Below, in pieces: positions 52,248 to 62,616 of a DNA stretch of 64,000 nucleotides (its first letter is position 1; every line of letters starts with the position of its first letter). The position numbers were made by a program, and so were the translations under genes. The stretch comes from Halomonas halodenitrificans DSM 735. GTDB lineage: Bacteria > Pseudomonadota > Gammaproteobacteria > Pseudomonadales > Halomonadaceae. The stretch spans positions 34,581 to 98,580 of the forward strand of contig NZ_JHVH01000017.1 in assembly GCF_000620045.1 (NCBI RefSeq). Direction: 5' to 3'. Under the pieces are notes generated by a model that worked only from the letters and a program-made list of their open reading frames with translations, did no database searches and was not told where the DNA came from.

Positions 52248-54857
52248 ATGCGTTTCGACAAGTTTACCGCCAAGTTGCAGAACGCCGTGGCCGACGCCCA
52301 ATCATTGGCCGTGGGGCGTGGGCATAATCAGCTCGAGCCTGGTCATCTGCTGCTGGCGCTGTTCGACGCCACCGATACCGGTGCCAAGGCGCTGGTGCAA
52401 AAGGCCGGTGGCGATGCCGCCCGGTTGCGCGAGGCGTTGATCGGCCACCTCGACGACCTGCCGAGGGTCGCCCAGTTCGACGGCGAGGTACAGCCCTCCC
52501 GCGACCTGATCAAGCTGTTCAATCTGACCGACCGGGAAGCCCAGAAACGTGGTGATCAGTACATCGCAAGCGAGCTGGTTCTGCTCGCTGCGCTGGAGAT
52601 GGGGGGCGCGGTCGGCAAGCTGCTGACCCAGGCCGGGCTCTCGCGAAAGGCACTCGAGGCCGCGGTTGATGGAGTACGGGGCGGGGAAAGGGTCGATGAC
52701 CCCAACGCCGAGGACCAGCGCGAAGCGCTGGAGAAGTACACCCTGGATCTCAACGAGCGAGCGGCCAGTGGCAAGGTCGACCCGGTGATCGGGCGTGACG
52801 ACGAGATTCGTCGCACCATCCAGGTCCTGCAGCGGCGTACCAAGAACAACCCGGTGCTGATCGGCGAGCCCGGGGTGGGCAAGACCGCCATCGTCGAGGG
52901 GTTGGCCCAGCGCATCGTCGATGGCGAGGTGCCCGAGGGTCTCAAGGACAAGCGAGTGCTGTCGCTGGACATGGGAGCGCTGCTGGCCGGGGCCAAGTTC
53001 CGTGGCGAATTCGAGGAGCGCCTCAAGTCGGTGCTCAAGGAGCTCGCCCAGGAAGAAGGCCGGGTCATCCTGTTTATCGACGAGCTGCATACCATGGTGG
53101 GTGCCGGCAAGGCCGAAGGGGCCATGGATGCCGGTAATATGCTCAAGCCGGCCCTGGCTCGCGGCGAGTTGCACTGCGTGGGGGCCACCACCCTCGACGA
53201 ATATCGTCAGTATATCGAGAAGGATGCCGCCCTGGAGCGTCGCTTCCAGAAGGTGGTGGTGGATGAGCCCTCGGAGGAAGACACCGTGGCGATCCTGCGT
53301 GGTCTCAAGGAGCGCTACGAAGTGCACCACGGCGTGGATATCACCGATGGCGCCATCATCGCCGCGGCGAAGCTCTCCACGCGCTATATCACCGACCGCA
53401 AGCTGCCCGACAAGGCCATCGATCTGATCGACGAGGCCTCCTCGCGTATCCGCATGGAGCTCGACTCCAAGCCCGAGGAGATGGATCGACTCGACCGCCG
53501 GCTGATTCAGCTCAAGATGGAGCGCGAGCACCTCAAGAAGGAAACCGACGAGGCCTCGAAGAAGCGCCTGGAGACACTGGAGGAGGAGATTGGCGAACTC
53601 GAGCGCGAGTATGCCGACCTCGACGAGATCTGGAAGGCCGAGAAGGCCAGCATTCAGGGGGCGGCCCAGTTCAGGGACGAGCTCGACCGTGCCCGGGTGG
53701 AACTGGAGCAGGCCCGCCGTCAGGGCGACCTGGCGCGAATGTCGGAGATCCAGTACGGGGTGATTCCCGAGCTCGAGAACAGGATCGCCGAGGCCGGGGA
53801 TACCGAGGCCGACACCTCCGGTCATCAGCTGCTGCGCTCCAATGTCACCGAGGAGGAGATCGCCGAGGTGGTCTCGCGCTGGACCGGCATCCCCGTGGCC
53901 AAGATGCTCGAGGGGGAGCGCGACAAGCTGCTGCGTATGGAAGAGGCGCTGCATGAGCGGGTGATTGGCCAGCACGAGGCGGTGACCGCGGTGGCCAACG
54001 CCGTGCGTCGCTCTCGGGCGGGGCTCGCCGACCCGAACCGCCCCAGTGGCTCCTTCCTGTTTCTCGGCCCCACCGGCGTCGGCAAGACGGAGCTGTGCAA
54101 GTCGCTGGCCCATTTCCTCTTCGATACCGAGGAGGCGATGGTGCGCATCGACATGTCGGAGTTCATGGAGAAGCACTCCGTGTCGCGTCTGATCGGTGCG
54201 CCCCCTGGCTATGTCGGCTACGAGGAGGGGGGTTATCTGACCGAGGCGGTGCGCCGCAAGCCCTATTCGGTGCTGCTGCTCGACGAGGTGGAGAAGGCCC
54301 ATCCGGATGTCTTCAATATCCTGCTGCAGGTGTTGGAGGATGGTCGCCTCACCGATGGTCAGGGACGCACCGTGGACTTTCGCAACACGGTGATCGTGAT
54401 GACCTCCAACATGGGCTCCGACATCATCCAGCGCATGGGCGGCGGTGATACCGATTACGACCAGATGAAAAGCTCGGTAATGGACGTGGTCGGCATGCAT
54501 TTCCGCCCCGAACTGATCAACCGCATCGATGAGGTCGTGGTGTTCCATGCGCTCGGTCAGGAGCAGATCCAGAGTATCGCCGGGATTCAGCTCGAGCGCC
54601 TGCGTGCACGCCTGGCGGAGCATGAGCTGTCCCTTGAAGTCAGTGATGCGGCCATGGCACAGCTCGCGGTGGTGGGGTTCGATCCGGTCTTCGGGGCGCG
54701 GCCGCTCAAGCGAGCCATCCAGGCGCGGATCGAGAATCCTCTGGCCCAGGATCTGCTGGCCGGAAAGTTCTCACCCGGCGATACCATCCGGGTGGATGCC
54801 GAGGAGGAACGCCTGGTGTTCGACCGGGTGCCCGCCGAGGCCGCCGCGCAGTCATGA
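52248..54857 (+). CDS. clpB: ATP-dependent disaggregase ClpB
   Basis: ClpB is a hexameric AAA+ chaperone that rescues aggregated proteins with DnaK. The 869-residue protein has the Clp N-domain (about 1-150, [21 protein letters not shown]). AAA1 has Walker A GEPGVGKT (206-213). The coiled-coil middle domain at about 410-530 contains [29 protein letters not shown]2 has Walker A GPTGVGKT (607-614), [17 protein letters not shown] (pore loop 2 region) and the sensor [15 protein letters not shown] precedes the start. It has its own sigma-32 promoter and a terminator at 54959-54994. Confidence 0.97.
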   Translation: MRFDKFTAKLQNAVADAQSLAVGRGHNQLEPGHLLLALFDATDTGAKALVQKAGGDAARLREALIGHLDDLPRVAQFDGEVQPSRDLIKLFNLTDREAQKRGDQYIASELVLLAALEMGGAVGKLLTQAGLSRKALEAAVDGVRGGERVDDPNAEDQREALEKYTLDLNERAASGKVDPVIGRDDEIRRTIQVLQRRTKNNPVLIGEPGVGKTAIVEGLAQRIVDGEVPEGLKDKRVLSLDMGALLAGAKFRGEFEERLKSVLKELAQEEGRVILFIDELHTMVGAGKAEGAMDAGNMLKPALARGELHCVGATTLDEYRQYIEKDAALERRFQKVVVDEPSEEDTVAILRGLKERYEVHHGVDITDGAIIAAAKLSTRYITDRKLPDKAIDLIDEASSRIRMELDSKPEEMDRLDRRLIQLKMEREHLKKETDEASKKRLETLEEEIGELEREYADLDEIWKAEKASIQGAAQFRDELDRARVELEQARRQGDLARMSEIQYGVIPELENRIAEAGDTEADTSGHQLLRSNVTEEEIAEVVSRWTGIPVAKMLEGERDKLLRMEEALHERVIGQHEAVTAVANAVRRSRAGLADPNRPSGSFLFLGPTGVGKTELCKSLAHFLFDTEEAMVRIDMSEFMEKHSVSRLIGAPPGYVGYEEGGYLTEAVRRKPYSVLLLDEVEKAHPDVFNILLQVLEDGRLTDGQGRTVDFRNTVIVMTSNMGSDIIQRMGGGDTDYDQMKSSVMDVVGMHFRPELINRIDEVVVFHALGQEQIQSIAGIQLERLRARLAEHELSLEVSDAAMAQLAVVGFDPVFGARPLKRAIQARIENPLAQDLLAGKFSPGDTIRVDAEEERLVFDRVPAEAAAQS

Positions 54858-54958
54858 CATGAAGCGAATGTTGCCGGCCGCCACAGGCGGCTGGCGATAC
54901 TCGCATCCCGGAATTTCCCGGCTAGACTGAATGACAGGTTGCGTCCTGTAACCTCCTT

Positions 54959-54994
54959 GCCCGCCCCTCCTCTCCGCGAGTGGGCGGGCTTTTT
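54959..54994 (+). terminator. Rho-independent terminator after clpB
   Basis: GCCCGCCC (54959-54966) pairs with GGGCGGGC (54982-54989) around a 15-nt loop, followed by TTTTTA. It lies about 100 bp after the clpB stop; nothing else is evident in 54858-54958. Confidence 0.85.
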
Positions 54995-55040
54995 ACGTCT
55001 TCTGCCTGGGCCCGCTACGGGGCTCACGCCTTTTGCGCGG

Positions 55041-55359
55041 TTGACACCGTTGTCGAGCTAATGGAATCTTGGAAGCTCCTGATACGGACACGGGCCCAGC
55101 GGGCGACCCCCCATTTCCGTGTGAAGGGTAGGCCGGTGGCCTCTACCCGCCGAAGGACTTCCGACTGCGGGCTCACCGCCCGGGTCGGCCAACGCCCCGA
55201 AGCGGCCAACCGCCGTGATGAGAGTGCAGGCCCTAACAGGGCTTCTTGCCAGGGTTTGGCATCAGGTGCCGGCGTTGCCGGCAGCGGCATACCGCCGCAC
55301 TCGACACCGTTGCCCGTGGGGTGACGGATCGCACTCGAGACCTCCAGGGGAGAAAAAAC
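55041..55359 (+). promoter_or_regulatory. ilvI promoter candidate and long structured leader
   Basis: A perfect TTGACA lies at 55041-55046, with a poor -10 (GAATCT, 55064-55069) at 17 bp; an activator may be needed. The roughly 290-nt leader to the ilvI GTG contains two compact hairpins. AGGCCCT-AAC-AGGGCTT (55228-55244) is followed by CTTG, and TGCCGGC-GTT-GCCGGCA lies at 55267-55283. I found no short leader peptide rich in Leu, Val or Ile, so classical attenuation is not supported. The frame from 55061 (MESWKLL) reads on without branched-chain codon clusters and is probably not a gene. Confidence 0.45.
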
Positions 55360-57084
55360 GTGGAATTGCTTTCCGGCGCGGACATGATCGCCCGCTTCCT
55401 GCAGGATGAGGGCGTCGAATATATTTATGGTTATCCTGGTGGCGCGGCGTTGCACATCTATGACGCCCTGTTCCGCCAGGACAAGGTGAAACATATCCTG
55501 GTTCGCCATGAGCAGGCCGCCACTCACGCGGCCGACGGTTATGCACGAGCTTCCGGCAAGCCCGGCACGGTGCTGGTAACCTCCGGCCCGGGGGCGACCA
55601 ATGCCGTCACCGGCATCGCCACCGCCTACATGGACTCGGTCCCCATGGTAGTGCTGTGCGGTCAGGTGATGAGTCATCTGATCGGCGACGATGCCTTTCA
55701 GGAAACCGATATTGTTGGCGTGACCCGACCGATCGTGAAGCACAGCTTCGCGATCAAGCACCCGAGTGAAATTCCGGAAGTCCTCAAGAAGGCCTATTAT
55801 CTGGCTGCCACTGGTCGACCGGGACCGGTCGTGGTGGATATTCCCAAGGACATGACCGCACCTACCGAGCGCTATGAGTACGTCTATCCGAAGAAGGTCA
55901 AGATGCGCTCGTATAACCCGGTGAGCCGGGGCCATAGTGGCCAGATCAAGAAGGCCGTGGAACTGATGCTCAAGGCCAAGCGTCCGGTGTTCTATACCGG
56001 CGGTGGCGTGGTTACGGGGCGTGCCAGCGAGGGGCTGACCGACCTGGTCAAGCGCCTCGGCTTTCCCATCACCACCACGCTGATGGGCATTGGTGCCTAC
56101 CCCCAGAGCGATCGCCAATGCCTGGGCTGGCTGGGCATGCATGGCTCCTATGAATCCAACATGGCCATGCACCATGCCGATCTGGTGATCGCCATCGGGG
56201 CACGCTTCGATGATCGCGTGACCAACAACACCTCGAAGTTCTGCCCCACCGCGAAGGTCATCCACGTGGATGTCGACCCGAGCTCGGTGTCCAAGACCGT
56301 GCGTGCCGATGTACCCATCGTGGGGCCGGCGGGCAGCGTGATCAGCGAGATGATCAGCCTGGTGCAGGGCAAGGAGATCACTTATCCCGAGGCCCTGGAG
56401 GAGTGGTGGCAGAAGGTCGAGGGCTGGCGCGAAGAGCGGGTGGGCAGGCTTTATGAGCCGTCCCGGCCAGGGGAGACGCTCAAGCCCCAGGAAGTGATCG
56501 AGGCGCTCTGTCGTATCACTCGGGGCGAGGCCTATGTGACCACCGATGTCGGTCAGCATCAGATGTTCGCGGCCCAGTATTACAAGTTCGACAAGCCCAA
56601 CCGTTTCATTACCTCGGGTGGGCTTGGCACCATGGGCTTCGGCTTCCCCGCCGCCATGGGGGTCAAGCAGAACTTCCCCGACGAGCAGGTGATCTGCGTG
56701 ACCGGCGAGGGCAGCTTTCAGATGATGATGCAGGAGCTCTCCACCTGTAAGCAGTTCGGTGGCGGGGTGAAGATCGTCAATCTGAACAATGCGTCGCTGG
56801 GCATGGTGCGTCAGTGGCAGGACCTCAACTACAAGTCGCGTCATGCCCACTCCTATATGGAGTCACTGCCCGACTTCCAGAAGTTGATCGAGGCCTATGG
56901 CTTTACCGCGCTGAAGGTCGAGACCCTCGACGAGCTCGAGCCGGCACTGGAGCGTGCCTTCGCCGATACTCACGAGCTGGTGTTCCTCGATGTTGCGGTC
57001 GACCCGCATGAGCACGTCTATCCGATGCAGGTGCCCCTGGGCTCCATGCGTGACATGCTGCTTTCCAAGACGGAGCGGACCTGA
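55360..57084 (+). CDS. ilvI: Acetolactate synthase III large subunit
   Basis: IlvI is a TPP-, FAD- and Mg-dependent enzyme starting Val/Leu/Ile synthesis. The 574 residues match E. coli IlvI in length. Blocks are YGYPGGAALHIYDAL, VRHEQAATHAADGYARASG (catalytic Glu), GPGATNAVTGIATAYMDS, GMHGSYESNMAMHHADL and the TPP segment VTGEGSFQMMMQELSTC. The last has GEG where many acetolactate synthases have GDG. I chose GTG 55360 (VELLSGADMIARFLQDEGV) behind GGGGAGA; the frame upstream has no support. Its stop overlaps the ilvH start by one base (TGATG). Confidence 0.96.
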   Translation: MELLSGADMIARFLQDEGVEYIYGYPGGAALHIYDALFRQDKVKHILVRHEQAATHAADGYARASGKPGTVLVTSGPGATNAVTGIATAYMDSVPMVVLCGQVMSHLIGDDAFQETDIVGVTRPIVKHSFAIKHPSEIPEVLKKAYYLAATGRPGPVVVDIPKDMTAPTERYEYVYPKKVKMRSYNPVSRGHSGQIKKAVELMLKAKRPVFYTGGGVVTGRASEGLTDLVKRLGFPITTTLMGIGAYPQSDRQCLGWLGMHGSYESNMAMHHADLVIAIGARFDDRVTNNTSKFCPTAKVIHVDVDPSSVSKTVRADVPIVGPAGSVISEMISLVQGKEITYPEALEEWWQKVEGWREERVGRLYEPSRPGETLKPQEVIEALCRITRGEAYVTTDVGQHQMFAAQYYKFDKPNRFITSGGLGTMGFGFPAAMGVKQNFPDEQVICVTGEGSFQMMMQELSTCKQFGGGVKIVNLNNASLGMVRQWQDLNYKSRHAHSYMESLPDFQKLIEAYGFTALKVETLDELEPALERAFADTHELVFLDVAVDPHEHVYPMQVPLGSMRDMLLSKTERT

Positions 57085-57575
57085 TGCGCCATATCATCTC
57101 GATTCTGATGGAAAACGAACCGGGCGCCCTGTCTCGTGTGGTGGGGCTCTTCTCTCAGCGCAACTTCAACATCGAGACGCTGAACGTGGCGCCCACCGAA
57201 GACGCTACCCTGTCCCGCCTGACGGTCACGACGGTGGGCGATGACCGGGTCATCGAGCAAATCACCAAGCATCTCAACAAGCTGATCGACGTGGTCAAGC
57301 TGGTCGACCTTACCGAAGGCAACCATATCGAACGTGAGCTGATGCTGGTGAAGGTAAGGGCGCTGGGGACCAATCGCGACGAGGTCAAGCGGACCGCGGA
57401 TATCTTTCGCGCGCAGATCGTCGATGTCAGTCCGAGCCTGTTCACCGTGCAGATCGCCGGTGACGCCGGCAAGCTCGATGCCTTCCTGCAGGCCATGGAG
57501 CCGGTAGGGATACTGGAGGTGGCGCGCACCGGGGTATCCGGGATTGCCCGGGGCGACAAGGTGCTATCGCTCTGA
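57084..57575 (+). CDS. ilvH: Acetolactate synthase III regulatory subunit
   Basis: IlvH is the small subunit that activates IlvI and confers valine feedback inhibition. The 163-residue protein starts MRHIISILMENEPGALSRVVGLFSQRNFNIETL, an ACT domain (about 1-75). A second ACT-like domain follows at about 85-160 (ELMLVKVRA, ADIFRAQIVDVSPSLFTVQIAG, GILEVARTGVSGIARG). It is translationally coupled to ilvI and closed by a strong terminator. ilvC, usually next in such clusters, is 4 kb away behind inserted genes. Confidence 0.97.
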   Translation: MRHIISILMENEPGALSRVVGLFSQRNFNIETLNVAPTEDATLSRLTVTTVGDDRVIEQITKHLNKLIDVVKLVDLTEGNHIERELMLVKVRALGTNRDEVKRTADIFRAQIVDVSPSLFTVQIAGDAGKLDAFLQAMEPVGILEVARTGVSGIARGDKVLSL

Positions 57576-57601
57576 CGCCTTGCCGCCTTGTGGTTGAATC
57601 G

Positions 57602-57642
57602 GGAAGCCGCCCTTCGGGGCGGCTTCCTGCTTTCGGCGTTTT
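57602..57642 (+). terminator. Rho-independent terminator after ilvH
   Basis: GGAAGCCGCCC-TTCG-GGGCGGCTTCC (57602-57627) is a perfect 11-bp stem with a stable TTCG tetraloop, followed by TGCTTTCGGCGTTTT. Confidence 0.88.
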
Positions 57643-57645
57643 ACT

Positions 57646-57736
57646 ACTTCGTCCCAGAGGACGCGTATCAACGGGCTCTTCAGGCGCCGCTCGAGCACGC
57701 AGAGGCCCACGACATAGTGGGGCGGCTCCGGCTTTA
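57646..57736 (-). pseudogene. Duplicated 3' fragment of ilvY
   Basis: Positions 57646-57736 align without gaps to 60545-60635, the C-terminal end of the intact ilvY, with 5 mismatches in 91 (the middle 50 bp are identical). On the minus strand it still reads in the IlvY frame as KPEPPHYVVGLCVLERRLKS and onward. It has no start or upstream part of the gene, and the frame runs on into the ilvH terminator. It brackets, with the intact copy, the ycaC-pirin-lysR segment as a 2899-bp-spaced direct repeat. Confidence 0.93.
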
Positions 57737-57760
57737 ATGAATTCGTACCGGGTCGTCGCC

Positions 57761-58387
57761 CTAGCCCGGCTGGCCTTGCTGATTATAACTCTGCATCAGG
57801 TTGGCGTAGGCGGGCAGGTGGCCGGCCAGCAGGCCGCCGAAGCCTTCGGTATCGTTACGCCAGTCACGGTGCAGCTCGCAGCCTACGCTGAACCAGGTCA
57901 TCAGCTGGGCGCCGGCCTGGGACATACGATCCCAGGCGGACTCCCGTGTGGTCTGGTTGAAGGTCCCGGAGGCGTCGGTAACCACGAAGACCTCATAGCC
58001 CTCATCCAGGGCCGAAAGCGCCGGGAAGGCTACGCACACTTCGGTGACCACCCCGGCAATCAGCAGCTGCTTCTTGCCGGTGGCCTCGATGGCGGCGACG
58101 AACTCCTCGTTGTCCCAGGCGTTGATCTGTCCCGGGCGGGCTAGATAAGGCGCCTGCGGGAACATCTCCTTGAGCTCCGGTACCATGGGGCCGTTGGGCC
58201 CATCCTCGAAACTGGTGGTGAGGATGGTGGGGATATCGAAGAACTTGGCGATATCGGCCAGGGCCAGGACATTGTTCTTGAAGTCGTCCGGGCTGAAGTC
58301 GCGCACCAGGGAGAGCAGGCCGGCCTGGTGGTCCACCATCAGCAGGGCCACGTCATTCTTGTCGAGTCGATTGTAGGTAAAGGACAT
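57761..58387 (-). CDS. ycaC: YcaC-like cysteine hydrolase (isochorismatase superfamily)
   Basis: This is a cytoplasmic hydrolase of unknown physiological substrate. The 208-residue length and sequence match YcaC. The catalytic triad residues are Asp19 (MVDHQAG), Arg84 region (YLARPGQINAWDN) and Cys118 in GVVTEVCVAFPAL, with the cis-peptide motif VVTEVC intact. AAGGAG precedes the ATG. It is downstream of pirin on the same strand (72 bp), both divergent from a LysR regulator. That is a common stress- or aromatic-responsive module. The module sits between two copies of the ilvY tail. Confidence 0.92.
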   Translation of the reverse strand: MSFTYNRLDKNDVALLMVDHQAGLLSLVRDFSPDDFKNNVLALADIAKFFDIPTILTTSFEDGPNGPMVPELKEMFPQAPYLARPGQINAWDNEEFVAAIEATGKKQLLIAGVVTEVCVAFPALSALDEGYEVFVVTDASGTFNQTTRESAWDRMSQAGAQLMTWFSVGCELHRDWRNDTEGFGGLLAGHLPAYANLMQSYNQQGQPG

Positions 58388-58459
58388 GGTCGTTCTCCTT
58401 TCGCTGTCATTGGCAGTCAGAGGGCTGCACGGCGATGATCGCCGAGCAAGGGTGGGGAC

Positions 58460-59332
58460 TCATGCGCCCCCCGGGTTGCCGTACTTCCCGGCTTGGAAGT
58501 CGGCAAAGGCCTGGTGGAGCTCGGCCTCGTGATTCATCACGAAGGGGCCCTGGCCAGCCACCGATTCGTCGATGGGCTCACCGCTCAGCAGTAGCAGCTT
58601 GGCGTCGCTGCTGGCCTCCAGGTGAAGGGTCTCACCGCGGCGCTCGAAGGTGACGACGCTCTCGTCGCGGACGGTGCGCTCGCCGTCGACCAGTACCGTG
58701 CCCTCCAGCACGACCAGCAGGGTGGTGTGGCCCTCGGGCACATCGAGCCGGACATCGCCACCGGCCATCAGGCGCAGATCCCAGACGTTGATGGGAGTAA
58801 AGGTGCGCGCGGGGCCTTGCCGATCAAGGTAACTGCCCGCCACCACTCTGAGCTGGCCGGCATTTCCCGGCAGGTCGACTCGGGGAATCTCGCTGTCGAG
58901 AAGGGTCTGGTAGGCCGGCGAGGCGGACTTGTCCCGGGCCGGCAGATTGACCCACAGCTGCACCATTTCCAGAAGGCCGCCATCTTCGGCGAATGCGGGA
59001 GCGTGGTACTCCTCATGGACGATGCCTGCGCCGGCGGTCATCCACTGGACATCGCCCTCACCGATCTGGCCGCCATGCCCCGCCGAGTCGCGGTGTTCAA
59101 GAGCTCCCTGGTAGACCAGCGTCACCGTCTCGAAGCCCCGGTGGGGATGGGCTCCCACCCCTCGGCGGTAGCGAGTCGGACTAAAGCGGTGCGGACCAGC
59201 ATGATCGAGCATCAGGAACGGACTGATGTGCTCGGCCCCCAGGCGGTCATAGCTGAGCAGGGAGCGCACCGGAAAACCGTCGCCGACCCAATGGCCGCGT
59301 GGGGCACCGTATACTGCCTGTATCGCCTTCAT
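58460..59332 (-). CDS. Pirin family protein
   Basis: This is a bicupin iron protein of the pirin/YhhW family; some members are quercetin 2,3-dioxygenases and others transcription co-regulators. The 290-residue protein has the N-cupin metal site GAHPHRGFETVT (His62, His64) with GAGIVHEEYH (His106, Glu108), and a degenerate C-cupin (about 175-260). All four metal ligands are present. AGGAG lies before ATG 59332. It is first of the pirin-ycaC pair, divergent from the LysR gene. Confidence 0.93.
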   Translation of the reverse strand: MKAIQAVYGAPRGHWVGDGFPVRSLLSYDRLGAEHISPFLMLDHAGPHRFSPTRYRRGVGAHPHRGFETVTLVYQGALEHRDSAGHGGQIGEGDVQWMTAGAGIVHEEYHAPAFAEDGGLLEMVQLWVNLPARDKSASPAYQTLLDSEIPRVDLPGNAGQLRVVAGSYLDRQGPARTFTPINVWDLRLMAGGDVRLDVPEGHTTLLVVLEGTVLVDGERTVRDESVVTFERRGETLHLEASSDAKLLLLSGEPIDESVAGQGPFVMNHEAELHQAFADFQAGKYGNPGGA

Positions 59333-59408
59333 CTTCGGCTCCTGTCATGACGAGGGAGGTTTGCCTCCCGATGCAAGAAGCCTACTACTTGAACAATAAT
59401 GCTTGTAT

Positions 59409-59431
59409 ACGCTGAAATTGACACTCAGCGT
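59409..59431. promoter_or_regulatory. LysR-type operator between pirin and lysR
   Basis: ACGCTGA-AATTGACAC-TCAGCGT is a perfect 7-bp dyad with a 9-bp centre in the 119-bp divergent gap, 20 bp before the lysR ATG. It contains the T-N11-A arrangement typical of LysR binding boxes. The sequence fits autorepression of lysR and control of pirin-ycaC. Confidence 0.6.
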
Positions 59432-59451
59432 TTCACTGATGGGACGAAAGC

Positions 59452-60384
59452 ATGCAGGACCTCAACGACCTCTACTACTTCGTTCAGGTGGTGGACCACG
59501 GAGGCTTCGCCCCGGCCGGGCGCGCTCTGGGCATTCCCAAGTCGAAGCTGAGCCGGCGCATCACCCAGCTGGAGAAGCGCCTCGCCACGCGACTGATCAA
59601 CCGTTCGACGCGCCATCTCTCGGTCACCGAGCTGGGGCAGGCCTACTATCGTCACTGCCTGGCCATGCTGGTAGAGGCGGAAGCCGCCGAGGAGCTGATC
59701 CAGCGCCATCATGACGAACCCCGGGGCACGGTACGGCTGAGCTGCTCGCCCAGCGTGCTGCACTATCTGATCACGCCGCTGCTAGTGCGTTTCATGGCGT
59801 ACTGTCCAAAGGTGGAGGTGCAGGTGGAGGCCACCAGCCGGCGGGTGGACGTGATCAAGGAAGGCTTCGATCTGGCGATCCGCGTGCGCTTCCCGCCGAT
59901 CGAGGACAGCGAGCTGACCATGAAGGTACTCGCTTCGAGTCCACAGCGGCTGATGGCCGCCCCCGCCCTGTTCAGCAACCGGCCATGGCCCCGCAGCCCG
60001 TCGGACCTTGCCGGGCTGCCGAGCCTCGACTTCGAACAGTACGACAATCGCCACTGCTGGGACCTGGTGGGGCCAGAGGGAGCCAGCGCGCAGATCTCCC
60101 ATCGACCGCGGCTGGTCACCGACAGCGCCGAGACCCTGCATGCCGCCGCTCTGGAGGGACTCGGCGTGGTCAAGCTTGGGCAACTGGTAGGCGCTCGGGA
60201 TATCCAGACCGGGCGGCTGGTTGACGTCCTCCCGGGTTGGGAGCCCCAGGGCGGGATCCTGCATGCCGTCTTTCCCTCGCGGCGGGGGCTGCTGCCGGCG
60301 GTCCGGGCGCTTCTCGACTTCCTGGACGAGCAGATCGCAGAGGAGGACTTTGCTACCCAGGAGGCGCTGATCAACGCACAATGA
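59452..60384 (+). CDS. LysR-type transcriptional regulator
   Basis: This 310-residue LysR protein has helix-turn-helix MQDLNDLYYFVQVVDHGGFAPAGRALGIPKSKLSRRI (about 1-60). Its effector domain (about 90-300) is of the CrgA/PecT-like group (GTVRLSCSPSVLHYLITPLL, EGFDLAIRVRFPPIEDSELTMKVLASSPQRLMAAP). It is divergent from pirin-ycaC, its probable targets. CrgA-like regulators next to pirin genes are common in proteobacteria; the inducer is unknown. Downstream 60385-60531 contains only a small hairpin (TTCACA/TGTGAA near 60487) and no gene. Confidence 0.9.
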   Translation: MQDLNDLYYFVQVVDHGGFAPAGRALGIPKSKLSRRITQLEKRLATRLINRSTRHLSVTELGQAYYRHCLAMLVEAEAAEELIQRHHDEPRGTVRLSCSPSVLHYLITPLLVRFMAYCPKVEVQVEATSRRVDVIKEGFDLAIRVRFPPIEDSELTMKVLASSPQRLMAAPALFSNRPWPRSPSDLAGLPSLDFEQYDNRHCWDLVGPEGASAQISHRPRLVTDSAETLHAAALEGLGVVKLGQLVGARDIQTGRLVDVLPGWEPQGGILHAVFPSRRGLLPAVRALLDFLDEQIAEEDFATQEALINAQ

Positions 60385-60531
60385 GCCTCTCGATGGATAA
60401 GCGCCGACACCCGGTAGATCCGCAATAGCGCTTCCCTGATTGATCGCCGTTTCTCTGTCCAGCCTGTCCCCTGGGTCGATGTCGCTTTCACACCAGTCTG
60501 TGAAGAGCCTGTTCTTTCGCCAGCTCTTTGT

Positions 60532-61419
60532 CTATCTCTCCATCACTTCATCCCAGAGGGCGCGTATCAACGGGCTCTTCAGGCGCCGCTCGAGCACGCA
60601 GAGGCCCACGTCATAGTGGGGCAGTTCCGGCTTTACCGGCAGCACGCGAACGCGTTCGCGCAGCGGGCTGTTATCCAGCACGATCTTGGGTACCACGCCG
60701 ATGCCGAAACTCAGGCCCACCATGCTGACGATCGCCTCGTGACCGGCGACCTGGGCATAGATCCTCGGCGTCACGCCCAGGGCTCGAAACCAGGTGTCGG
60801 CATGGCTGCGCGACAGGCCCGCCTCGGAGAGGATCATCGGCACGCTACGCCACTGCTCGGCGCTGGGCGTCTCGGGCGTGGTGGGGATCCAGTCCGGTGC
60901 CTCCCGGGGGGCGATAAAGACCAGCGGCGCGCGGGTCAGCGACTTGAAGGCGAGGGCCTCCGGGGGCTGGCGGGGGCGGGGGGTGATCGCCATGTCCTCG
61001 TCGCCGGCGAGCACTCGGCTCATGGCCTCGGCAGGGTCGCCCGTATGCAGCTTGAGCTCGATACCGGGATGATGGCTGCGGAATTCGCTGAGTAACTCAT
61101 AGAGGAAGCTGTAGCTGGCGGTGACCGAGCAGTAGACGCTGATCTCGCCGTTCAGTCGGCGGGCGTCGCTCATCAGCGAGTGGCGAAGTTCCTCCCAGCG
61201 CTCCAGGGTCTCGCGAGCATAACGCTGGAAGGTCTCGCCCTGCCGGGTCAGTCCTACATGACGGTTGTCGCGCTCGAAAAGGGTAACGCCGAGGCTTTCC
61301 TCCAGGTGGCGGATAGAGCGCGAGAGGGTGGAGGTGCTGACGTGACACGCCTCGCTGGCGCGCCCGAAGTGCAGGGTATCGGCCAGGGCGAGGAAGTGGT
61401 GTAGGGGGCGCATGTCCAT
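60532..61419 (-). CDS. ilvY: LysR-type activator of ilvC (IlvY)
   Basis: IlvY is the acetolactate-responsive activator of ilvC. The 295-residue protein starts MDMRPLHHFLALADTLHFGRASEACHVSTSTLSRSIRHLEE, closely like IlvY. It keeps VYCSVTASYSFLYELLSEFR, LKLHTGDPAEAM and AGHEAIVSMVGLSFGIGVVPKIVLDNSP. It is divergent from ilvC, the diagnostic arrangement. I chose ATG 61419; upstream frame residues are not conserved. The last 30 or so codons are duplicated beside ilvH (57646-57736). Confidence 0.93.
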   Translation of the reverse strand: MDMRPLHHFLALADTLHFGRASEACHVSTSTLSRSIRHLEESLGVTLFERDNRHVGLTRQGETFQRYARETLERWEELRHSLMSDARRLNGEISVYCSVTASYSFLYELLSEFRSHHPGIELKLHTGDPAEAMSRVLAGDEDMAITPRPRQPPEALAFKSLTRAPLVFIAPREAPDWIPTTPETPSAEQWRSVPMILSEAGLSRSHADTWFRALGVTPRIYAQVAGHEAIVSMVGLSFGIGVVPKIVLDNSPLRERVRVLPVKPELPHYDVGLCVLERRLKSPLIRALWDEVMER

Positions 61420-61438
61420 GGCGATGATTATTGCATGA

Positions 61439-62611
<1,173 letters not shown>

Positions 62612-62616
62612 TCCGT

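Noticed and set aside
52302..54623. 773-codon minus-strand open frame
   Set aside because: Antisense to clpB with no recognisable motif; a shadow of its codon usage.
55061..55324. Leader ORF starting MESWKLL before ilvI
   Set aside because: No ribosome binding site, no cluster of branched-chain codons, and composition like a chance frame.
56701..56730. GEG in place of GDG in the TPP motif of IlvI, as a possible loss of function
   Set aside because: Glu is a conservative Mg ligand here and I recall GEGS in other proteobacterial acetolactate synthases. The rest of the site is intact.
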